Source: a virus. From it: a stretch of 29,190 nt of DNA. Below, piece by piece: positions 6,444-12,653 of this stretch; position 1 is the first letter of the stretch, and each line of letters opens with the position of its first letter. Location: positions 1 to 29,190 of the IMG/VR virus record IMGVR_UViG_3300005613_000316. One strand, 5' to 3'. The notes beneath the pieces were generated by a model. It ran no database searches. It was not told the DNA's origin and was given only the letters and a program-made list of their open reading frames with translations. A program made the translations under genes and the position numbers.

Positions 6444-7223
6444 TCAACGCTGGAAAGCTTTCATAGCTTGTACTAATGCGTTACTAACATTGCTGGAAAA
6501 ATTATTTTGCTGCTTACCCAACCTTTGTCGAGCTAAGGCAGAGGGATCATACGTACTTGTTTGATCTGCTTTGTCCTCTATGTAGGTAGGTTGATTTAAC
6601 TCTGCTCTGCCGCGAGCGGCTACATCGCTCAGACCTGATCGTTGATTTAAAAGACCTCCTAGAAGACCTAAAGCATCCATTACGAATGCAAGTTCATTTT
6701 TAGCTTCAGTTGATTTTGGATCTACTTCAGTTTTATTAGTAGGGTTTGCAGCGTAATTAACATCACCGCCAGAAGAAGGTGCACCAGCAGCTTGCTGTAC
6801 ACGAGAGAAAGAAACGACGGGTTGACCGTAGTAACTTTTTCCTGCAAGCGTTGGAAGTGAGGCCCACTCGGGAGCTAACTTCGCCACATTCTCTGGAGTA
6901 ATCGCTGCTGTGTCGATATCCACGCCGCGCCGCTTGGCAAGATACCTAGCAGCGAGATCTTGAGATAAAGGTCCAAAATCTTTGAGATTTAAAGCTCTCG
7001 CTGCCTCTCCCCAAGTAGCGGGCATGAACTGATACGCGCCTGCAGCAGCACTCGCATATTCAGGAGTACGGATGACCTTGTCAGGGTGCTTGCTTAAATC
7101 CCCAAACGTTCCTCCGCCAAACATGATGTTGTAGCCGATTTGGCCGTCGCGAAGAGTACCCTCCGCATCAGCTATAGCGCGCAACCAACGTCTAGCGTTT
7201 TCGTTAAGGACTGACGAGGTCAT
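6444..7223 (-). CDS. Lambda-R-like lysozyme/lytic transglycosylase with C-terminal extension
   Basis: 259 residues. Residues about 10-145 follow the pattern of phage lambda endolysin (GH104-type lytic transglycosylase): DAEGT with the likely catalytic Glu at 21, GYNIMFGGGTF, DLSKHPDKVI, AAGAYQFMPATWGEAARAL, LKDFGPLSQDLAA and PEWASLP...YYGQPV. Known chemistry: cleavage of the MurNAc-GlcNAc bond of peptidoglycan with formation of a 1,6-anhydro ring. The last about 110 residues are low-complexity and extended, unlike lambda R, so it may be bound to the virion for local wall digestion at entry, or be the lysis enzyme. No signal peptide. The start ATG overlaps the stop of the NblA-like gene (TAATG), implying translational coupling. 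Confidence 0.88.
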   Translation of the reverse strand: MTSSVLNENARRWLRAIADAEGTLRDGQIGYNIMFGGGTFGDLSKHPDKVIRTPEYASAAAGAYQFMPATWGEAARALNLKDFGPLSQDLAARYLAKRRGVDIDTAAITPENVAKLAPEWASLPTLAGKSYYGQPVVSFSRVQQAAGAPSSGGDVNYAANPTNKTEVDPKSTEAKNELAFVMDALGLLGGLLNQRSGLSDVAARGRAELNQPTYIEDKADQTSTYDPSALARQRLGKQQNNFSSNVSNALVQAMKAFQR

Positions 7224-7453
7224 TACTCTTCGTCTGATTCATCGAATATATCTATATTAGGATCAACAACCACACCGAGTTCGTCGATTACGAATTTGAA
7301 AGCACGTTCGCGGCAGACAAGTCGAACGATACGATCCCATAGATATCTTTCACGCTCTTTACCTTTTAACTCGTGTGCGCCGTTTTTGATTCGAGTGAGA
7401 GTGAACTCGTCTTCGAGAGTCAGACTGAGACTAACGAACTCAGAGCCGTTCAT
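7223..7453 (-). CDS. nblA: NblA-like phycobilisome degradation adaptor (candidate)
   Basis: 76 residues. The core from residue 10 to 58 can be laid on Synechococcus NblA, as I remember it, without gaps over 49 positions: SLTLEDEFTLTRIK matches the NblA opening [FL]-S-L-x-x-E-Q-Q-F-x-L, and RLVCRERAFKFVID matches the closing helix with R-x-x-x-x-E-x-x-F/Y-K. By that memory about 10 positions are identical and many others conservative. NblA is a short helical-hairpin dimer that brings phycobilisome proteins to the Clp protease; several cyanophages carry it. Here an acidic tail (DPNIDIFDESDEE) is added. It is coupled to the lysozyme gene and preceded by its own promoter-like sequence. Alternative: an unrelated small helical lysozyme accessory. 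Confidence 0.62.
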   Translation of the reverse strand: MNGSEFVSLSLTLEDEFTLTRIKNGAHELKGKERERYLWDRIVRLVCRERAFKFVIDELGVVVDPNIDIFDESDEE

Positions 7454-7455
7454 AG

Positions 7456-7493
7456 CTGACTTGCGATTGTAAATAGTCTAAGTCAGGAATCAA
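7456..7493 (-). promoter_or_regulatory. Promoter with overlapping inverted repeat upstream of the NblA-like gene
   Basis: On the - strand TTGATT (7488-7493) and TACAAT (7466-7471) are 16 bp apart, a good sigma70-type pair. The -10 box ends 12 bp before the ATG at 7453, so the transcript would have a leader of only a few bases. The inverted repeat CTGACTT (7456-7462) / AAGTCAG (7480-7486) lies across the promoter and could be an operator. Its sequence is direct; activity is inferred. Confidence 0.5.
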
Positions 7494-7516
7494 AAATAAA
7501 CGATGTCATTATATGA

Positions 7517-7768
7517 TCACCATGCCTTGCAAGACCAGTATCCAGCGGTTAACTTAGATTTCTTTTCATCGCAATTGTGCCGAGCGCGGAAGTTTTTGCG
7601 ACGCTCCGGATTGTCCCTTTTAATCTCCATATTTGCATCACCAAAGCGCACTAAGCGCACAGTGTCACCCTCTTTGGCGGCTACAGCAAACTTTTTGCCG
7701 CCTTGCTTATCGCGCTTAGGTTTGTTGTAACCTGAGAACACTTCTCCAGCAATGCGGATCTTTGCCAC
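7517..7768 (-). CDS. Small basic Cys/His-containing protein conserved in marine phages
   Basis: 83 residues with a GTG start (GTG GCA AAG). An IRIAGEVFSGYNKPKRDKQG leader is followed by EGDTVRLVRFGDANMEIKRD, then NPERRKNFRARHNCDEKKSK and YWSCKAW at the end. I remember this FGD-x-N-M-x-I-K-x-D-x-P-E-R-R-K-x-F-R-A-R-H-x-C ... YWSC-x-x-W signature from many marine phages and cyanophages, where it has no proven role. The two Cys and the His could bind a metal; strong basic charge fits a nucleic-acid or assembly partner. It sits divergently from the HTH/Dps pair, with a 140-bp gap between. Confidence 0.85.
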   Translation of the reverse strand: MAKIRIAGEVFSGYNKPKRDKQGGKKFAVAAKEGDTVRLVRFGDANMEIKRDNPERRKNFRARHNCDEKKSKLTAGYWSCKAW

Positions 7769-7846
7769 GGGGCTGTAACGGTTAAATACATTCTAGACTT
7801 CGAATCCTGAAGCAAAAATAAAAAAAGATTTTTTTGAGCTTTGAAC

Positions 7847-7874
7847 TTGCACATCCTGTTTTTCCTGCTAATCT
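7847..7874 (+). promoter_or_regulatory. Candidate promoter for the HTH-Dps pair
   Basis: TTGCAC (7847-7852) and TAATCT (7869-7874) are 16 bp apart on +, about 33 bp before the ATG at 7908. Both boxes match sigma70 consensus at four or five of six positions. An A-tract/T-tract stretch (about 7815-7834) lies just upstream and could bend the DNA. No clear operator was seen. Confidence 0.45.
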
Positions 7875-7907
7875 TTTGACGTTGAGATCATCTAACACTC
7901 TTCTCGC

Positions 7908-8174
7908 ATGGAATCCCAGAAGCTGCTCACAATTGCACAGACCGCTGAGCTGCTGAATTGCTCTGCTGGCTTCGTACGCAAGCGCATTTCTCTTACTGAG
8001 TCCCGTCAGCCCGGTGGCTGGCCTAAAAGCACTTACGTGAACCTGCAGCCCAACGGCGCCAAGTCTCTGTTCAGGATCAACAAGGAAGCCCTGCAGGAGT
8101 ACCTGAAGGGTCAAGAAGAACAGGCTAAAGTAGTTACCGAGACTCCTTGCAGCACTGGTCAGTGCCCTGTTTGA
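7908..8174 (+). CDS. Small helix-turn-helix DNA-binding protein
   Basis: 88 residues. KLLTIAQTAELLNCSAGFVR (residues 5-24) is a MerR/excisionase-type HTH, followed by a wing-like NLQPNGAKSLFRINKEALQE, then a short polar tail with CSTGQC. Proteins of this kind act as excisionases, AlpA-like activators or local repressors. It starts the first + strand island and ends 4 bp before the Dps-like gene, so it may control that gene or itself. Codon choice (CTG, GGC, AAC, ATC) resembles the capsid genes rather than its AT-rich neighbours, hinting at high expression. The exact role is unknown. Confidence 0.75.
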   Translation: MESQKLLTIAQTAELLNCSAGFVRKRISLTESRQPGGWPKSTYVNLQPNGAKSLFRINKEALQEYLKGQEEQAKVVTETPCSTGQCPV

Positions 8175-8178
8175 AAAA

Positions 8179-8724
8179 ATGACTTCCTCTAACATCGAAC
8201 AGATCTTCCAGGCTGCTGGTGCAGCGCCAACAGAAGAGTTGATTACCGAGGAAGTCGTTATTGTTAAAGAGGCTAATGTCGACAATCTGATTTATCGGAT
8301 GGTTGAATTAGCCTCATATCTTTATCATTTAAATATTCAAGCGCATCTCATTCATTTAAATTACGAAAATTCTAATTTTCTGGCTGTCCACGAGTTTTTA
8401 AAAGAACAATACGAACAACACGTAGAAGACTTTGACACTATCGCAGAGTTAGTCCGCTCTATGGATTATCTGCTTCCCATGTGTCAAAAAGGACTTCTAA
8501 GCGCTCACAAGAATTTCAAAACTACAAAAACATACGAACCTGAAGCAAGTCTTATTCAGTACACAAAAAATTTAGAGGAAGGTGGCTTTCTAGCAAAAGA
8601 CGTATTCAAGTTAGCCCAAGAAGTTGAAGCTCCTGACGTAGAGAACGAGGTTGCCACGGTGGTTGGCCACTTGTTTAAAGGAGCTTGGATGCTAAAGGCA
8701 ACAATCAGGAAAGGCTCTAAATAA
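8179..8724 (+). CDS. Dps-like ferritin with one altered ferroxidase ligand
   Basis: 181 residues. After a 35-residue extension, the chain follows Dps: SYLYHLNIQAHLIHLNYENS (46-65), FLAVHEFLKEQYEQHVEDFD (67-86), TIAELVRSM, and a last helix HLFKGAWMLKATI. Spacing of the inter-subunit ferroxidase ligands is exact: H59, H71, D86 and E90 correspond to Dps H51, H63, D78 and E82 (E. coli numbering), but the fourth ligand, D67 in E. coli, is K75. Known role: a dodecameric shell that oxidises and stores iron with peroxide and can protect DNA. The lysine suggests weaker or different iron oxidation. It is co-oriented with the HTH gene and overlaps the convergent fibre gene by 8 bp. Confidence 0.82.
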   Translation: MTSSNIEQIFQAAGAAPTEELITEEVVIVKEANVDNLIYRMVELASYLYHLNIQAHLIHLNYENSNFLAVHEFLKEQYEQHVEDFDTIAELVRSMDYLLPMCQKGLLSAHKNFKTTKTYEPEASLIQYTKNLEEGGFLAKDVFKLAQEVEAPDVENEVATVVGHLFKGAWMLKATIRKGSK

Positions 8725-9340
8725 GAGCCCAACCGCCGTTCACTGCAACATAAAGACCGCTAGGACTGTCATTTTTATAAGCGAGCGTTCCTGATTCAGC
8801 GACTGCGGGGAAGCTTCCTGTAAAGACAGTCGCAGAAGGTACTCCAGCAGCACTCACAACACCGGAAGCCAAGTCAGCTCCATCAGCGTGTAGTGAGCCT
8901 GAAGATAATATGGCGCCAAGAGCACCTGAAGCTAAGATTGCGCCGAAAGCACCAGAAGCAACAATAGCGCTATTAGCGACAATAGCTCCAGAGGCAATTG
9001 TTACCGTAGCAGTTGCGGCAGCATCAGCAAACGCCGCACCTATTTTTTGCCAACTAGAACCGTTCCAAACACTTAAGTAATAAGAAGAAGTAGATGAATC
9101 TACCCATGTCTCGCCTACTGAGTTACCCGTCTGACCGACAGCGCCAACATTAGGAGCCGTGGTTGCGTAGTGAGTACCAGTAACTTTCCTAATATTTCCA
9201 GCAGAATCTTTAAAGTAGAGGCCGTTGTCTGCGGCAGCAAAATTAATCGCTAACTCACCGACTTGAACAGTCGTAGATAACGGCCTGTCTGAGGAGTTAC
9301 CAGAACGTTTGGATAGAAAAGTAACCGGTGTAGAAGTCAT
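8717..9340 (-). CDS. Tail-fibre/structural protein with Ala-Ser-Gly repeat
   Basis: 207 residues. The N-terminus (TFLSKRSGNSSDRPLSTTVQ, VGELAINF, GLYFKDSAGNIRKV) is the common attachment module of cyanophage fibre-type proteins. It is followed by GETWVDSSTSSYYLSVWNGS, one W...VW repeat, then about 40 residues of VASGAFGAILASGALGAILS-type repeats that could form a beta-helix or trimeric stalk, and a short C-terminal cap (GLYVAVNGGWALI). Start: GGAGGT ten bases upstream, located in the last codons of the preceding gene. Likely host-contact or decoration role. Confidence 0.82.
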   Translation of the reverse strand: MTSTPVTFLSKRSGNSSDRPLSTTVQVGELAINFAAADNGLYFKDSAGNIRKVTGTHYATTAPNVGAVGQTGNSVGETWVDSSTSSYYLSVWNGSSWQKIGAAFADAAATATVTIASGAIVANSAIVASGAFGAILASGALGAILSSGSLHADGADLASGVVSAAGVPSATVFTGSFPAVAESGTLAYKNDSPSGLYVAVNGGWALI

Positions 9341-9475
9341 TTAATAAGTACCTCCATTAATTGAAGGGCGGAAAAGAGGAGGAAGCCCTGAACCATTTAA
9401 GTAGTCGCCACCATCATAAATAATTAAAGGACTAATACCACTAACCACGGTTCCATTTAAATAAGTTCCTCCATC
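9338..9475 (-). repeat. Three degenerate DGG-Y-LNG coding repeats ending in a gene junction
   Basis: Units at 9454-9475, 9394-9415 and 9338-9358 (read on -) share the pattern GG-GG--ACTTA--TTAAATG; spacing is 60 then 56 bp. The last unit is 21 rather than 22 bases: one T is missing, so the reading frame meets TAA directly followed by the ATG of the downstream gene. Confidence 0.85.
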
Positions 9476-10912
9476 CGCTATAGGTGTATTTTCTGGAGGG
9501 ACTGGTTGCAGAGGGTTAAATTGATCGATGTCAAACATCGAGAATCCGCTAGGCACTAACGGACTGACTTCACCTGACGCCAGTGTGTCAAAATTTAAAA
9601 CTTTGACCAGTGTCGGATTCATATCCGAATAAAGCATGTTATCAGGAACACTGTCCTTAGTGGGCGAATACTGTTCCCACCAATTAAGGCTTTGAACTTT
9701 AGTTAGAAACTTATTTTGTTTTTCTAAATTTCTATCAAAATGTTCTCTATAACGCTCATCCAGAGGTTCATCAGTTGGTTGAGCTAGATAAGCATCTAGG
9801 TAAGAATAATTCGTAAACCTATTTTGCATATCCCACCAAGTTGCGTATATGTGTTTACAAAATCTTGGCTGAAAATATAAAAGATTAGGATCAGAGTAAG
9901 AAGAAGCAGCGTCATCTCTGTAAGAAGGAAGACCTAAAAGTCGCTTTGTATAAATAAAACCAAAATCACGAACAAAACCTGGGAAGTCTCTTAACTGAAC
10001 AGGACGATCGCCGTCAAAAGTATTAGTACCTGCGTCATAAATACCAGGTTTTAAATCTTGAGGTTGTGTATAAGGGTAACTACGTTGGTCAGAATATTTA
10101 TAAAGATTAAAATCTTCTCTAGCTAAATAATCAGGGCAGTTGCAACCAAACCGCATAGCTGTAGTCAGGTACTCACCCACGGTGGGATTTGAAACAGCAG
10201 GTGCGGTGAAACTTTGATCTTCAATAGAAGTCCAACTGGTGTCGGCGGTAACCGAGAGGAAAAGTGTGTCTTGGAAAGGTGCGGGAGTAGGAACTGCTGG
10301 GCCTCCTGCTTTGGTTCCCACAGCGACTACCGTGTAGTTGTTGTACGTAGTTTTTTCGCTACCGTCGGCGGCAAAGCGATCAGATAAGACTTCTCCCGTA
10401 AAAAATGAGATGGGAGCACCAAAATTACTAGACAGCTCTACCCCGATAATGTTATTAGTAGTGTCGTAATCAAATACACTCTTAATCGAGTAACCGAAGT
10501 CAAGAAAGTTAAAACTATCCCTAGGTCGTATTACGACCATTCGCATACCCATGTCTTGATCAGACGAGGGGTACATATAACAAAGACCAGGAAGTTCTAC
10601 TCCTCCAGAACCCGCTTGGCCGTTAATTGCGTATCTAAAAGTGTAGTTAAGACCAAGCAGAGCTTGATTAGTGTACTGATAAAGTTCGTATCCTCTTCTC
10701 CACCGCGTCCACATCGACGCATAGTTGTAATCAAAAAGAACACTAAAGTCTTTTAAATTTTGGTCGGGTCTAAATTTATTCTTCCAGGGCATCGGTCGGT
10801 TTAATGCCGACTGTTTGCTCGCCCCTGTTATTTTATTAAACGAAAAGTCAGACTTCTTGGGTGAGTGGTTATCCCACCCAAAATGATCTAAACCTTTGCG
10901 TCGTTTGCTCAC
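9341..10912 (-). CDS. Large virion protein with SWIM-like Cys/His motif and DGGxYLNG repeats
   Basis: 523 residues. An N-terminal basic segment (MSKRRKGLDHFGWDNHSPKK) leads to a Tyr/Trp/Asp-rich body. CNC at 257-259 and CKH at 352-354 give the C-x-C...C-x-H order of SWIM zinc fingers, although the 92-residue gap is long. The segment between includes YLAREDFNLYKYS. The C-terminus has repeats DGGTYLNG, DGGDYLNG and a final NGGTY that ends the gene. No enzyme motif seen. Its place beside the fibre gene suggests a tail or head-tail structural protein, and I have the impression of long cyanophage structural proteins with this pattern. The last repeat carries the Shine-Dalgarno sequence of the next gene. 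Confidence 0.8.
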   Translation of the reverse strand: MSKRRKGLDHFGWDNHSPKKSDFSFNKITGASKQSALNRPMPWKNKFRPDQNLKDFSVLFDYNYASMWTRWRRGYELYQYTNQALLGLNYTFRYAINGQAGSGGVELPGLCYMYPSSDQDMGMRMVVIRPRDSFNFLDFGYSIKSVFDYDTTNNIIGVELSSNFGAPISFFTGEVLSDRFAADGSEKTTYNNYTVVAVGTKAGGPAVPTPAPFQDTLFLSVTADTSWTSIEDQSFTAPAVSNPTVGEYLTTAMRFGCNCPDYLAREDFNLYKYSDQRSYPYTQPQDLKPGIYDAGTNTFDGDRPVQLRDFPGFVRDFGFIYTKRLLGLPSYRDDAASSYSDPNLLYFQPRFCKHIYATWWDMQNRFTNYSYLDAYLAQPTDEPLDERYREHFDRNLEKQNKFLTKVQSLNWWEQYSPTKDSVPDNMLYSDMNPTLVKVLNFDTLASGEVSPLVPSGFSMFDIDQFNPLQPVPPENTPIADGGTYLNGTVVSGISPLIIYDGGDYLNGSGLPPLFRPSINGGTY

Positions 10913-10915
10913 AGA

Positions 10916-11470
10916 TCAATAGAAGCCACCTTGAGCCCAGACAGTAATACCTGAGGCGCTCAGACCGCCAGACTCAGCAACAGGGGAATCGCCTAAGTAA
11001 CCCACGGCAAGAATGTAACCTTTTTCAAGGTACATCGATTCGTTTGCTCCTAATTCGACTGGGCGGTTTAAGTTAGTGTCACCGACAGCAGGAACAGGAG
11101 CGATACTCTTAGGCAATTCGATGCGTTGAATCAATCCCTCAGTGTCTCCCGAAAGACCGACAGTTACCTTGTTGATCAGAAGCGAAGAAGCTGTCGAAGG
11201 ATTAGCTTGGTTAGGAGCATAGACGTAGATTCCTAATGCGCAGGCTCGAACCCCACCATCGTTGGGATAACCTTCGTTAGAAACAATAAACAAATCTTCA
11301 ACAATGGCGGCGTCCTCAGATGGCACATCACCAACGCGAACAAGCTGAACTAAGTTGCCAAAAGAAGGATTAGTAGGACTTACTGTTGCAGTAGCACTGG
11401 TAATCGACGCACCCCTTAAGAAAGGGCGGTCAATCATCATTGGTTGCTTGTTGGTCGACGTTGAGCTCAC
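10916..11470 (-). CDS. Structural protein, beta-rich
   Basis: 184 residues, starting MSSTSTNKQPMMIDRPFLRG. Contains many short strands (FGNLVQLVRVGD, ALGIYVYAPN, SLLINKVTVGLSGD, YILAVGYLGD) and ends GITVWAQGGF. The strand-rich, Ser/Pro/Gly composition and the place just before the 523-residue virion gene suggest a head-tail or tail component. No signal peptide or enzyme motif seen. The name of the family is not known to me. Confidence 0.8.
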   Translation of the reverse strand: MSSTSTNKQPMMIDRPFLRGASITSATATVSPTNPSFGNLVQLVRVGDVPSEDAAIVEDLFIVSNEGYPNDGGVRACALGIYVYAPNQANPSTASSLLINKVTVGLSGDTEGLIQRIELPKSIAPVPAVGDTNLNRPVELGANESMYLEKGYILAVGYLGDSPVAESGGLSASGITVWAQGGFY

Positions 11471-11536
11471 TTCCGCTGTTTCCTCAAAAACGCCTTTTGT
11501 GTTAGGCTCTGTGAGCCCGGATCTCTACCAATCCTA

Positions 11537-12220
11537 ATGCAGAATACGTTTTTGTGTTCCAAATGCGGCCAGCCTTTCTCTAGCAACTGGCCTGCCACGA
11601 TTCGATATCGACTTAAGACAAAAGGTGCTGTGTACTGCTCTAAGACCTGTGCGGCCTTAGAGCACGGAATGTTTAACACACCTGAATACGGATCTTGGCA
11701 AGCGATGAAAAACAGATGCAACAATCCCAGCTTTAAAAACTACGATCGCTATGGTGGCCGAGGTATTACCTATGACCCAGCGTGGGATGACTTTAAAAAC
11801 TTTCTAAAAGACATGGGAGAAAAGCCCACCCCCAAACACCAGCTAGAAAGAGTAGATAATGATAAAAACTACAACAAAGAAAACTGCATCTGGGCTACGC
11901 GAAAAGAACAGACACGAAACCGTGGGGGCGGTAGGGCCACGAGGCTTTACACCTATGATGGTAAAACCATGTGTATAAAAGATTGGGCTAAAGAGGTAGG
12001 AATAAGCAATACCAGTATGCAGAAGCGGCTTAACAAAGGTTGGCCTCTAGAAAAAGCCTTTTCAAAAGAGAGGCATGACAGCCCGCAGCGCTACACTTTC
12101 GAAGGCAAAACAATGTCTTTAACCGAGTGGTCTAAATATTTAGGCATTAAACGACCTACTTTAGTTACACGACTTAAAAAAAATCTGCCGCTCGATAAAG
12201 TTTTTTTAGCGAAAAGATAA
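11537..12220 (+). CDS. HNH homing endonuclease with duplicated C-terminal DNA-binding repeats
   Basis: 227 residues. Two Cys pairs, CSKC (7-10) and CSKTC (34-38), form a probable zinc ribbon. YGGRGITYDPAWDDFKNFLK (72-91) and HQLERVDNDKNYNKENCIWA (101-120) make the HNH core seen in phage homing enzymes, with catalytic His101 and N111/N116 as candidates. Then two similar units follow, YTYDGKTMCIKDWAKEVGIS and YTFEGKTMSLTEWSKYLGIK, each continuing into R-L-x-K-x-x-P-L-x-K-x-F; these resemble NUMOD-type DNA-binding repeats. It lies alone on + between two - strand virion genes, the usual pattern of a free-standing intron-less homing endonuclease. Known effect: it cuts a recipient genome lacking it and spreads by repair. 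Confidence 0.9.
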   Translation: MQNTFLCSKCGQPFSSNWPATIRYRLKTKGAVYCSKTCAALEHGMFNTPEYGSWQAMKNRCNNPSFKNYDRYGGRGITYDPAWDDFKNFLKDMGEKPTPKHQLERVDNDKNYNKENCIWATRKEQTRNRGGGRATRLYTYDGKTMCIKDWAKEVGISNTSMQKRLNKGWPLEKAFSKERHDSPQRYTFEGKTMSLTEWSKYLGIKRPTLVTRLKKNLPLDKVFLAKR

Positions 12221-12224
12221 ATTG

Positions 12225-12653
12225 CTACTGAGTAAACATTACTTGAGTTCCGTCGGGCTTGACGTACCCTGTTAGCTTGCCAGTGCCGTCGGTAAACACG
12301 CCGTAGCCCATAGCTTGAGCCTCTTCAACAGTTTTAGGTTGATAAGGCTCCACGGGTATCCGCGTGGGTTCCGATTTAAACTGTCCGACTGCTTGAGACA
12401 TTGCCTCTTCTGTGCCGCGCACAACACTATCGACCTCAGACCTAGAACCATCTTCATAAGAAGGAGGAGCAAACGCCTGAGTCTCGGGCGGAAGTAGATC
12501 AGCAGGGAGCATCCGACGCGGACGCCCTTGAAGAGCATCTACAACATTAGTACCAGTTCTAAATAAGTCGTACGCAAACTCGATGTAGTCGTCAACCGAG
12601 TTAAAGCCAGCGTCTTGAGAAGCGCCAGTTGAGTTAGCACCAGAATAACTCAT
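12225..12653 (-). CDS. Hypothetical virion-associated protein
   Basis: 142 residues. Ser/Gly/Ala-rich start (MSYSGANSTGASQDAGFNSV), a helical segment (DDYIEFAYDLFRTGTNVVDA), a proline-rich centre and a C-terminal turn (GKLTGYVKPDGTQVMF). Shares 4 bp with the upstream gene (12650-12653), so it is probably co-translated with it. No domain recognised. Likely a small virion or assembly factor by context. Confidence 0.75.
   Translation of the reverse strand: MSYSGANSTGASQDAGFNSVDDYIEFAYDLFRTGTNVVDALQGRPRRMLPADLLPPETQAFAPPSYEDGSRSEVDSVVRGTEEAMSQAVGQFKSEPTRIPVEPYQPKTVEEAQAMGYGVFTDGTGKLTGYVKPDGTQVMFTQ

Noticed and set aside
7782-8285. Minus-strand 167-codon frame under the HTH-Dps start
   Set aside because: It opposes two genes with clear HTH and Dps patterns and shows no protein-like features of its own.
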